Assembly (NCBI GenBank): GCA_965216155.1
Contig: CBDCFD010000007.1
Location: 1,240,001-1,304,000, forward strand
Direction of reading: 5' to 3'
From: CATOSP01 sp965216155
GTDB taxonomy: Bacteria > Chloroflexota > Dehalococcoidia > Lucifugimonadales > UBA3495
Length of the DNA: 64,000 bases
Made by a program: the position numbers and the translations under genes. Shown piece after piece: positions 51,719-59,915 of this stretch (the stretch's first letter is position 1; every line of letters begins with the position of its first letter). The notes beneath the pieces were generated by a model. That model saw only the letters and a program-made list of their open reading frames with translations, ran no database searches and was not told the DNA's origin.

Positions 51719-52643
51719 TCAAAACCCGACGCAGGCTACTCCCTGGTCCTTTATGTCAGCCAGGCGTTTGGGGCCGATTCCCTGGATTCGTTCCAAGTCG
51801 TCCAGGGATGAAAAGGGCCTGAGCGCCATCATCTGCGCCGCCCTGCTCGGCCCAATGTGCTTGATTTTTTCCAGGTCTTGAGGCGTAGCAGAATTGACAT
51901 CGACCTGCCTCTGGGAGCATACGCCTATCCAGGGCGGCGCGGGAACCGGCGTGAATGTGGGCGCAGGCGTAGCGGTGGAAGTCGGCGCGGGAACGGGTGT
52001 TGCCGTGGGCGCCGGGGTTGGTGAGGGCGTGACCGTCGGGGTCGGTTTGGGAGTGACCGTAGGAACGTGCGTGGGTGTTGGGCTTGGCGAGGGGTTGCGG
52101 TGGGAACGGGCGTGGGTGTGGGTAGCGGGGTGGGCATTGCTGTTGCGGTGGGAACGGGCGTGGGTGTGGGTAGCGGAGTGGGGATTGCCGTAGGCGTAGG
52201 AATGGGAGTAGGCATAGGCGATGGCATTGACGTAGGAGTGAGGTCTGGCGCCGGGCTTGGAATGGGCGTCGGGGTATCGGGGTATTCGCAGGCGCGGGCG
52301 GAGCCGGAGTGATTGTTATGGTAGGCGTTGGGGCGGGTGTGGCCGTTGGGGCGGGTGTGGCCGTTGACGCTGGCGTAACCGGCGGCGTTGGCAGAGCCGT
52401 TGTAGGAACGCCGCCGGGGGTTGGGGTCTCGACGGCGGCGATGGACGTGACGGGGACTATGGTTTTGGTGGCTCTTGACTCTCCAGGAAGTCCCGGAGCC
52501 TGGCCACCCAGTTGTTCTACGAGGCCGGTCCGAGGTTGGGTTGTGGAATCGCCCGGCCCCGGCGCACCGCAGGCCATAATGATCAACGCGGCCAACATCA
52601 GCCCCAGGACCAGGGGGCGCTTCCACCTGTTGAATTCCAGCAT
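51719..52643 (-). pseudogene. Thr-Pro-rich lipoprotein with C-terminal ComEA-like HhH domain; two frameshifts
   Basis: ATG at 52643 starts a lipoprotein (LVLGLMLAALIIMAC) followed by Thr/Pro/Ala repeats. The frame changes near 52275 (in a CCCC run) to TPTPIPSPAPDL and again near 52095 to PSPSPTPTHVPTV. The final domain (VDVNSATPQDLEKIKHIGPS, RIQGIGPKRLADIK) has two helix-hairpin-helix motifs as in ComEA, and ends at a stop at 51719. Both shifts lie in repetitive DNA, so slippage, phase variation or sequencing error are all possible. If repaired the protein would be about 300 residues and could bind DNA at the surface. Confidence 0.75.
52095..52190. repeat. 48-bp tandem repeat, two copies
   Basis: Copies at 52095-52142 and 52143-52190 differ at three or so positions. 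48 bases encode 16 residues (PTPLPTPTPVPTATAM-like), so copy number can change without a frameshift. Confidence 0.85.
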
Positions 52644-52725
52644 GTAACCTATATAGCGTTCAATCGCGCGGCAAATAGTTCCAGTGTCCGAATATATTCT
52701 GCTGCAAACCGGCCCGCAACAATCC

Positions 52726-52886
52726 GAGAAAATTGCGAAACTGTTTAGTTGCCGAAGGGCCAGAAGAATAATAGCGTGAATAGGATTCGTCGGCCATTCA
52801 GGGTGGGGGAATTCGGCAAATACGTTAACGGTATTCGTCCCCAATTAGCAGTCGCAAGCTCAGTTGGGTAGTTTCGCAATTTTCTC
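52726..52886. repeat. 17-bp perfect inverted repeat spanning 160 bp
   Basis: GAGAAAATTGCGAAACT at 52726-52742 is matched by its reverse complement at 52870-52886. The region between (127 bp) holds no gene. It could be a small non-autonomous element or a pair of regulatory half-sites. The rest of the 52644-53061 intergenic region shows nothing else I can name. Confidence 0.7.
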
Positions 52887-53061
52887 CAATCCTCTTGATT
52901 CGTAGAACTCCGCGGGCCGTTGGCCCTTTTCCGTACTGGATGTGCCAACCTTGATTATCGTGCTATAATTTGCGAGGCGGTTGGAAGGGCAGGGTTTCTA
53001 GGCGCGGGGTCAGACTGCCTGACCTACGTGGGAACTTTAATAAATACTTAGGAGGAGAACC

Positions 53062-53931
53062 GTGGACAAGGGAGACACTGTCGTAGACGTCGGCTTGGTC
53101 GACATCGCGATGAGCTATCGCAAAGAGCTCATGCCGGACCAAGGCCTATGCATTCAAGTCTATTCGGAAATCGACGGCAAGGACACAGAGATTCTTCGCT
53201 TCGACTGTTTTGACCAGGACCCCCATTACCACTACGGTCCGGAGAACCATAACATCCGCCTGCACCTGGACAAGACCACCGCTGGCAACCCGGTCGGCTG
53301 GACCATGGACAACATCCGCAACAAGCTACCCACGATGGTCCGCAGGTCTGGTTACGACGCGCTGGCCGACGGCCTGGAAGCCAACCCTGTCAGCACCGCC
53401 GCGCTGGACGAAGCCGAAGCCAAGGCGCGTGACCTCTCTCGCAACCAGCGGCGCACGGTCCATCACATGATGCCCGAGATGCTGGATGGGGACTGCATCG
53501 AAGTCGGCAACCTCCGGTTTGGGCTGGAGTACCGGCACCTGGCCAACGACGAAGGAATGGCCATCCACGTGCTGTCCGATGTCGCGGGTCAAGAAGTGGA
53601 ACTGCTGGCCTTCGACTGCTTCGAGAAGGGCCCCCACTACCACTATGGACCACGCAATCAGGACGTACGGATCTATTGGGACGTGACCACGTCCGGAGAG
53701 ACCCTGCGCTGGACCCTGGACCAGTTCAAGGCCGGCAACATCCGCAACATGATCGAGCGCGCCGGCTATCCGTCCATCGCCGCCTCGGTGGACGAACAGT
53801 TGCTCCAGGAGGAGCTGCCTGGGATCGAGGCCCGGTCCTTCAAGTTGGTCTCCCTCAACAAGGGTGGCGACCCCAAGGCCGAGCTGATGAAAGAGATCGA
53901 GTCCCTCCGCGAGAAGGTAGCCGCTCTCTAA
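53062..53931 (+). CDS. Two-domain protein with duplicated FDCFxxxPHYHYGP module
   Basis: This 289-residue protein consists of two copies of one domain. Copy 1 (about residues 15-105) has EILRFDCFDQDPHYHYGPEN and copy 2 (about 155-245) has ELLAFDCFEKGPHYHYGPRN. Each is followed by IRLHLDKTT or VRIYWDVTT and a helical stretch with NIRN. The shared Cys and the HYH cluster suggest metal binding. The C-terminal helix is charged (ELMKEIESLREKVAAL). It may correspond to a domain of unknown function (DUF7700 is my best recollection). GTG at 53062 follows AGGAGGAG. A strong terminator follows, so it is monocistronic. Confidence 0.75.
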   Translation: MDKGDTVVDVGLVDIAMSYRKELMPDQGLCIQVYSEIDGKDTEILRFDCFDQDPHYHYGPENHNIRLHLDKTTAGNPVGWTMDNIRNKLPTMVRRSGYDALADGLEANPVSTAALDEAEAKARDLSRNQRRTVHHMMPEMLDGDCIEVGNLRFGLEYRHLANDEGMAIHVLSDVAGQEVELLAFDCFEKGPHYHYGPRNQDVRIYWDVTTSGETLRWTLDQFKAGNIRNMIERAGYPSIAASVDEQLLQEELPGIEARSFKLVSLNKGGDPKAELMKEIESLREKVAAL

Positions 53932-53999
53932 AGCCCGCTGCCTGCAAGCGGGGTTCGCCTCAAATAGGCCCTTCCCGCATACCAAGACCCTGGTAGCCA

Positions 54000-54031
54000 A
54001 CGGCCCCGAAGTATCGGGGCCGTTCTCTTTT
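54000..54031 (+). terminator. Intrinsic terminator
   Basis: ACGGCCCCGA-AGTA-TCGGGGCCGT forms a perfect 10-bp stem followed by TCTCTTTT. It ends the two-domain gene. Confidence 0.92.
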
Positions 54032-54066
54032 CGCCCGCGCCAGCGGATTCAGGCGGCCGGGTTATG

Positions 54067-54879
54067 TCAACTCAGCCTGCGCCGCTTCATCATCGTGTAG
54101 CCTCCGCTGACGCTGAGGGTCTGGCCGGTGATGAAGCTTGCCGCGTCTGAGGCCAGGAACACTACAGCGTTCGCCACCTCCCGCGCCGTCGCCAACCTGC
54201 GCAGGGGATAGGCCCGTCTTGCCCTTTCTTGTACGTCGCCGGTGAAAATGTCGCGCATTTGGTTCCACATGCTTTCGCCGCTAATCGACTCGCCATCGGG
54301 CGGCACAACCAGGCCGGGGCAGACGACGTTAACGCGCAGCCCATGCCTGCCGGTCTCCCTGGCTATGGACTTGCTAAGGGCGATGCCCCCGGCCTTACAA
54401 GCCGAGTAAACCGCCTCCCTGTACTCACCCATCCGTCCGGCGTCAGAACTAAGGCAGACGATGGAGCCGGAACCCCGGTCGATCATGTGGGGTAAAACGG
54501 CGTGAACGCAATTGATCGCGCCCCAGAGGTTCACCTGCACTTCTTTCTCAAACTCTTCCCTGGGCTTGTCCATAAAGAGCCGGTCCACAGTCCAGCCGAC
54601 GTTGTTCACGAGGACGTCAACACCCCCAAATTCCGCGCCTGACTGTTCGATCATGGAATCGACTAGTTGATGGTCGATGACGTCGCTCTCTATAACCTTG
54701 ACCTTGCCCTCCGCGCCTTGCGCCTTGACCTCTGCGGCCACCAGTTCACCGTGGGAGACCGAAAGCTCGGCGATGGTCAGGTTGCAACCCTCGGCGCGAA
54801 GGCGTGAACGATCGCCCGGCCGATGTTGGAACCCCCTCCGGTAACAATCACGTTTTTTGCCTCTTATACCCAGTTCCAT
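54067..54879 (-). CDS. Short-chain dehydrogenase/reductase with a scrambled N-terminus
   Basis: This 270-residue SDR keeps NNVGWTVD, the catalytic Ser region IVCLSSDAGR, YSACKAG with Tyr and Lys, and VNVVCPGLVVPP. At the N-terminus, however, residues 9-30 read KRDCYRRGFQHRPGDRSRL, while the next frame reads VIVTGGGSNIGRAIVHAFA, a proper nucleotide-binding motif. One extra A in an A6 run and one missing G about 60 bases later would explain this. The two indels cancel, so the reading continues. Real compensating mutations would destroy NAD(P) binding; errors would mean an intact gene. Confidence 0.85.
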   Translation of the reverse strand: MELGIRGKKRDCYRRGFQHRPGDRSRLRAEGCNLTIAELSVSHGELVAAEVKAQGAEGKVKVIESDVIDHQLVDSMIEQSGAEFGGVDVLVNNVGWTVDRLFMDKPREEFEKEVQVNLWGAINCVHAVLPHMIDRGSGSIVCLSSDAGRMGEYREAVYSACKAGGIALSKSIARETGRHGLRVNVVCPGLVVPPDGESISGESMWNQMRDIFTGDVQERARRAYPLRRLATAREVANAVVFLASDAASFITGQTLSVSGGYTMMKRRRLS

Positions 54880-55103
54880 TGTCTTTACTCCTATCTGGAC
54901 CGCGCTATTGACATTTCGTTACGCGATAGTCTAAATTGTGCCAGCGCTTTTCCGGTTTGATTATGGCAATGAGGCTTTGTGATATGTGTCACACACTAAC
55001 TTGAAGCAGAAGAGTTAAAGTTACACAGATCCACTCGAATATCTTATATGTTTTTCGTGAACACAATACCCGGTTTCCGTAGTCTACAGTTGGAGGAACG
55101 GCC

Positions 55104-57002
55104 ATGACGTTCACCCCGTATCGAAGATTTCATGCAACGGCGCTGTTCTCGTTATTTATCACCCTGGTGTTAATAATCGCTTGCGGCGGCACGTCCGCGC
55201 CGGACCAGCAGCAGCCCGCCGCGGCTCCGGAGCAAGCGCCCACGGCAGTACAACAGGCCGAAGCGGCGCCCACACCCCTCGCGGCCATTCCCCTGGCCCG
55301 CGCCACACTTCCACCCACAGCGCCTTCAGCCGCCGCGGCAGGCCAACAGCCGTCCGTTTCCCCCGCGGCAGAACCCACCGCGACTCCCACCCAGGAACCA
55401 ATAGAGAATATCAAATACGGTGGCCACATACCGTTCAGCGATAGCGCCGTGCCCACCAGGCGGCATATCCACGAATGGGGCTACACCCACATGAAAAACG
55501 CCGGCCCCATGTTCAACGGACTGATCCAGTTTAACCCGGAGACCGAGGAGATTGGGGACCTGGTCGGCGACCTGGCTGAAAGTTGGGAACTCCTTCCCGA
55601 CGGTCTGACTTACGTGTTCCGCCTGAAGGATGCCACCTGGCATGACGGAAAGCCAGTCACCTCCGAAGACGTGGTTTTCAGCATGGACAGCCTGGTCTGC
55701 CCCACGTGCTTCGACATCATGAAGGACCAGACCAGATCGTCGACGATTATGATCAAGACCTCCTACAGCCCCGGCAACTCCCGGGCCGTCGATGAGAAGA
55801 CAGTTGAGGTCACCCTGAACTTCCCCGCGCCGGGATTCCTGCCAAAGATGGCAATCGCAACCCTGGTGGTCCAGCCCAAACATTCGGTCCTTGAGGAAGG
55901 CAAACTCCAGACCGTCTACGCGTCCGAGGACCTGAACGGTTCGGGCCCCTTCAAGCACCTGGGTTACACTAAGGACGTTAAAAACGAGTACGAAAAGTGG
56001 GACGGCTATTGGAAAGAGGGGTACCCCCGCATCGACGGAATGACCCACTTCATCATCAAGGACCCCACCTCCACCATCGCGGCATACAAGTCCGGACAGG
56101 TGCTGCGGCCCATAGCGATTTCTGGTCTTACGCCGCTACAAATGTTGGAGTTGCAGAAGGACCTTGAACCGACCCACAACACTTATTGGGCCGGGCCCAC
56201 GGGCCTACGCGGCCTGGTGTTCAACACTACCAAGGCGCCGTTTGACGATAAGCGCGTACGGCACGCGATTAGCCTGGCCATCAACCGCCAATCCATTATT
56301 CAGACCATGAGCGGAGGAATGGAGCTTCTGGGAACTCCCCTCCCGCCGGGGCTCTGGTTCAGTTACAGCCCTGAGGAGGCGGCCCAATTCCCCGGCTTCC
56401 GCCTGCTCAACGGAGAGAAGCACCCTGAAGACATCGCCGAGGCCCAGAGGCTGATGGAGTCTGCGGGGTACCCCGACGGCTTCGACGTCGAGCTAGCCAC
56501 CAGGAGTAGTGCCGGAGGGGACTATGCCGACCTCGTCTCACTGGTAGCGGAACAGCTCAAGAAACACCTGAACATCAACGCCACCCTCAAATTGTATGAC
56601 AGCGCGGCCGGATACGCCCAATATGACCTGGGTAACTTCCAGTTCTTCGCCCAGGGATCGTCATTCAACCTGGCGGACCCAGACGGCGTAATGCGGCGAT
56701 ACCATGAAAAGACCACCTACGCCAGGTGGGCCGGTGGCGGCGCAGTGGGCCAAGGATGGGTCCCCGAAGGCGTACAAGAGCTCCACCTGCAGCAGACCCG
56801 GGAGCTGGACAAAGAGAAACGAAAGGAGTTGATCCTGAAGATCAACGACATCTTCGTGAACGACGACAACGGCTACGTTGGCCTCTATTGGTCAGTCCGC
56901 GCCATGCCCGTCGACAAACGGATCCAGGGGTTCCACATGGAACCCACTATTTACGGGGACCTCAAACACGAGCATATCTGGTGCGACCCGGCCTGCAACT
57001 AG
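55104..57002 (+). CDS. Oligopeptide-type ABC transporter substrate-binding lipoprotein
   Basis: This 632-residue family 5 binding protein has a lipoprotein signal (FITLVLIIAC), a Pro/Ala/Gln-rich linker (residues 30-95) and the SBP domain. The latter includes LAESWELLPDGLTYVFRLKD, TWHDGKPVTSEDVVFS and DDKRVRHAISLAINRQSI. GGAGG precedes the ATG. Two permease genes follow. The cargo may be peptides or another solute. Confidence 0.9.
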   Translation: MTFTPYRRFHATALFSLFITLVLIIACGGTSAPDQQQPAAAPEQAPTAVQQAEAAPTPLAAIPLARATLPPTAPSAAAAGQQPSVSPAAEPTATPTQEPIENIKYGGHIPFSDSAVPTRRHIHEWGYTHMKNAGPMFNGLIQFNPETEEIGDLVGDLAESWELLPDGLTYVFRLKDATWHDGKPVTSEDVVFSMDSLVCPTCFDIMKDQTRSSTIMIKTSYSPGNSRAVDEKTVEVTLNFPAPGFLPKMAIATLVVQPKHSVLEEGKLQTVYASEDLNGSGPFKHLGYTKDVKNEYEKWDGYWKEGYPRIDGMTHFIIKDPTSTIAAYKSGQVLRPIAISGLTPLQMLELQKDLEPTHNTYWAGPTGLRGLVFNTTKAPFDDKRVRHAISLAINRQSIIQTMSGGMELLGTPLPPGLWFSYSPEEAAQFPGFRLLNGEKHPEDIAEAQRLMESAGYPDGFDVELATRSSAGGDYADLVSLVAEQLKKHLNINATLKLYDSAAGYAQYDLGNFQFFAQGSSFNLADPDGVMRRYHEKTTYARWAGGGAVGQGWVPEGVQELHLQQTRELDKEKRKELILKINDIFVNDDNGYVGLYWSVRAMPVDKRIQGFHMEPTIYGDLKHEHIWCDPACN

Positions 57003-57026
57003 GTCCGGGCAAGACCAAGACCTGAT

Positions 57027-57072
57027 CCCTATTGCGGGCCAGGCCTCAAGCGCGGCCTGGCCCGCAATAGGG
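57027..57072. repeat. Long perfect hairpin between binding protein and permease genes
   Basis: CCCTATTGCGGGCCAGGCC and its exact reverse complement are separated by TCAAGCGC. A 19-bp stem without a T run is typical of intercistronic structures that stabilise the upstream mRNA and lower downstream expression. Confidence 0.85.
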
Positions 57073-57124
57073 ACGCCCATTACGCTTTATTGGCTAATCT
57101 TTTAACCAAGAACAGGGCGGAGAG

Positions 57125-58090
57125 ATGCGCGCTTATCTGACCAAACGGGTCCTCCTGTTTTTCCCCACGCTGCTCCTGGTAACCATAGTGGTGTTCATGA
57201 TCCTCCGTGTCGTGCCGGGAGACCCGGCGGTCCTGTTGCTCGCCGGGACCGGCGCCGACGCCGAGGAACAATACACCCCGGAACAGCTCGACGCATTGCG
57301 GGCCAAGCTTGGGACCGACAGGCCCATATATATCCAATATGCGGACTGGGTCTGGAAGATGCTCCGGTTGGACTTCGGCGAATCTTATTTTTTCAGGTCC
57401 CCGGTATATGACGACATCGCGGAGCGGCTGCCCGTCACGTTAGAGTTGGGTCTTCTGTCCGTGCTCCTCGCGAGCGTGGTGGCGGTACCCCTTGGGGTCT
57501 ACTCTGCCATCAAGCAGGATACCGTTGGGGACTACATTTCCAGAGTGATCACCATCACCGGGATAGCGCTGCCCAACTTCTGGGTTGCGATCATGATCAT
57601 CTTCTTCCTGGTGCTTACCTTCGGATATTTCCCGCCACTGGGTTACGCCAGTGTATGGGACGATCCATGGAACAACCTCCAACAGATGATATTCCCCGCC
57701 ATCGCCCTTGGAACGTCCAACATGGCGTTTATCGCCAGGGTCACCCGGTCCGCCATGCTGGAAGTCCTCCACGACGACTACATCAGGACCGCCAGGGCGA
57801 AGGGACTATCCGAGCGGGTCGTGATCTTCCGGCACGCCCTCAAAAACGCCATGCTGCCCGTGGTCACGGTCTTCGGCTACGAGTTCGGAAGGCTGCTATC
57901 CGGTACGGTCATCATCGAGGTGATCTTCCTGGTTCCAGGAATGGGCAGACTGCTGGTCACCAGTATTTTCAACCGGGACTTCCCAATGATCCAGGCGGTA
58001 GTCCTGCTTATCGCGGTGATTGTGTTGGTGCTCAACGTCGTGATGGACCTGCTTTACGCCTGGCTCAATCCGAGAATCCGCTACGCATAA
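57125..58090 (+). CDS. ABC transporter permease, DppB family
   Basis: This 321-residue permease has six membrane helices starting with VLLFFPTLLLVTIVVFMILR. The EAA-like loop reads DDYIRTARAKGLSERVVIFR. It has the long periplasmic loop after helix 1 (AEEQYTPEQLDALRAKLG) usual for DppB/GsiC. It precedes its DppC partner by 27 bases. Confidence 0.93.
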   Translation: MRAYLTKRVLLFFPTLLLVTIVVFMILRVVPGDPAVLLLAGTGADAEEQYTPEQLDALRAKLGTDRPIYIQYADWVWKMLRLDFGESYFFRSPVYDDIAERLPVTLELGLLSVLLASVVAVPLGVYSAIKQDTVGDYISRVITITGIALPNFWVAIMIIFFLVLTFGYFPPLGYASVWDDPWNNLQQMIFPAIALGTSNMAFIARVTRSAMLEVLHDDYIRTARAKGLSERVVIFRHALKNAMLPVVTVFGYEFGRLLSGTVIIEVIFLVPGMGRLLVTSIFNRDFPMIQAVVLLIAVIVLVLNVVMDLLYAWLNPRIRYA

Positions 58091-58117
58091 CCAGCATCAA
58101 GACGCGCATGGAGAGTA

Positions 58118-59035
58118 ATGAGCGTAGATAGAGCTGCCGAGGTCCTTCACGAAGAGCCAACCGTAGGTGTTCTGCGGCCCAAGCGGACCCTCAACCAAAA
58201 TATCTTACACTTCATTACCCGGAAACCCCTGGGAGCTTTCGGGGCGTTTATCGCCATAGTCCTCGTTGTGGTCGCGATCTTGGCTCCTGTCCTGGCGACC
58301 CATGACCCCTACGAGAGCAGCGTGGCGCAACAGTTCGCCCCTCCGGGCGCAGAACGCTGGCTGGGAGGGGACCGGTTGGGCCGGGACATGTACAGCAGGC
58401 TGGTCTACGGCGCCAGGATATCCCTGTACGTAGGGATACTCAGCTCATTGATTGGCTCCACGATAGGCATGGTCGCCGGGGTTGCCAGTGTCCACTTTGG
58501 GGGCAAGGTTGACTTACTCGTTCAGAGGATAATCGACGCAATGATGGCGTTCCCCGGCCTTATTCTGATTCTGGCGATCATGGCCGCCCTGGGAGCATCC
58601 CTCAACAACGTGGTGCTGGCGTTGAGTATCGCGTATATACCCAGCACGGCACGGATCCTGCGTTCCCAGGCGTTGGCCATCAAGGAGATGGACTACGTGT
58701 TGGCCGCCAGCGCAGTCGGAGCGGGAAATTGGCGGATCATCATGCGCCATATCATCCCCAATTGCTTCGCCCTGTATATCGTCATCGTCACCCTGCACCT
58801 GGGCGGGGCGATCATCGCCGAAGCCGGGCTCAGCTTCCTTGGGGTAGGAACTCCGCCGAATGTGCCATCCTGGGGCGGCATGCTTAACGGAGCGGCAGCC
58901 AACGTGACGGTGGCGTGGTGGGTCGGCGTATTCCCCGGGGCCGCCATATTCGTCGTAGTATTCGCCTGGAACGTCCTGGGGGACGGCCTGCGGGACGTGC
59001 TAGACCCGAGGCTGCGGGGGACCAACGCGGCGTAG
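58118..59035 (+). CDS. ABC transporter permease, DppC family
   Basis: This 305-residue permease has an N-terminal OppC_N segment (ITRKPLGAFGAFIAIVLVVV), PGAERWLGGDRLGRDMYSRL and an EAA loop (EMDYVLAASAVGAGNWRIIM). The family end ALGDGLRDVLDPRLRG appears as VLGDGLRDVLDPRLRG. No ATPase gene follows; the next gene is on the other strand. Confidence 0.93.
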   Translation: MSVDRAAEVLHEEPTVGVLRPKRTLNQNILHFITRKPLGAFGAFIAIVLVVVAILAPVLATHDPYESSVAQQFAPPGAERWLGGDRLGRDMYSRLVYGARISLYVGILSSLIGSTIGMVAGVASVHFGGKVDLLVQRIIDAMMAFPGLILILAIMAALGASLNNVVLALSIAYIPSTARILRSQALAIKEMDYVLAASAVGAGNWRIIMRHIIPNCFALYIVIVTLHLGGAIIAEAGLSFLGVGTPPNVPSWGGMLNGAAANVTVAWWVGVFPGAAIFVVVFAWNVLGDGLRDVLDPRLRGTNAA

Positions 59036-59036
59036 G

Positions 59037-59786
59037 TTAGACGCCTGACCCCGGAGATTGGGGGCCGGGCGGTTCCACCGTGGGGATGCCTCCGAACCGG
59101 AGCCGCAGCAGACCCCTGATGTCCTCGGCGGCGGTGCTGGCAACGTTTACCGTGCTAGTGGGGTCGTCGTCCCATTTCACCGGCACCGACCTGATACGGT
59201 ATCCGCGCTTGGCGGCAATTAGCAGTAGCTCGGTGTCGAAGAACCAGTTGTCGTTCTTGACGTGAGGGACGATGGCCTGTGCTGCCTGCCGCATAATTGC
59301 CTTGAAGCCGCACTGAGCGTCGGGGAAACCGGGGAAAAACATCGACCTAATCATCAGATTGTAGCCCCGTGAAATAACTTCCCGCTTCAGTGACCGGGTT
59401 ACCCTGGAATCCTTGCTCAACCGGCTTCCGATGGCTATGTGGTCACCTGATTCCAGGGCCTGGACCAACTGTGGGAAATGGACCAGGTCCGTCGATAAGT
59501 CCACGTCCATGTAGCTCACGATGTCCGCAGTGCTGTCCATCCAGGCGGTCCGCAAGGCCCGGCCTCTGCCTTTTTGGGGTAGATGCAGGTAGCCAACCCC
59601 GGCGTACCTTTCGCACAGCATCTCGGACACCGACCGCGTATCGTCGGTAGAGGCATTGTCTGCGATGACGACCCGCCATGGGTTCGGCAGGTTGTCCTTC
59701 AGGAAATCGGTAAGTATGAGGATGGAGCGGGGCAGGGCCTGCTCCTCATTGTATACCGGGACCACGATGTCGACGGTAGCAACCAT
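59037..59786 (-). CDS. Family 2 glycosyltransferase, dolichol-phosphate mannosyltransferase-like
   Basis: This 249-residue GT-A protein has VDIVVPVYNEEQALPRSI, VVIADNASTDDTRSV, KGRGRALRTAW and the metal motif MDVDLSTDL. DAQCGFKAI is typical of DPM1-like enzymes that load a polyprenyl phosphate. No C-terminal membrane helix is present, as in the DPM1 type. The acceptor sugar is unknown. Confidence 0.88.
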   Translation of the reverse strand: MVATVDIVVPVYNEEQALPRSILILTDFLKDNLPNPWRVVIADNASTDDTRSVSEMLCERYAGVGYLHLPQKGRGRALRTAWMDSTADIVSYMDVDLSTDLVHFPQLVQALESGDHIAIGSRLSKDSRVTRSLKREVISRGYNLMIRSMFFPGFPDAQCGFKAIMRQAAQAIVPHVKNDNWFFDTELLLIAAKRGYRIRSVPVKWDDDPTSTVNVASTAAEDIRGLLRLRFGGIPTVEPPGPQSPGSGV

Positions 59787-59915
59787 TATTGGCTCCGGAC
59801 CCCGATGACCGGAGGTATATTGGGCCGCTGGAAGCTAAACCGTTGTGGACTCAACCCCTGTGCTATCTCCACGTCATCCGCCTCGTCCCGGGATTGATGA
59901 TCGAATTAAGCCATA

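Noticed and set aside
53326..54000. 224-codon minus-strand reading
   Set aside because: It is antisense to the two-domain HYHYGP gene and its terminator and has no family features.
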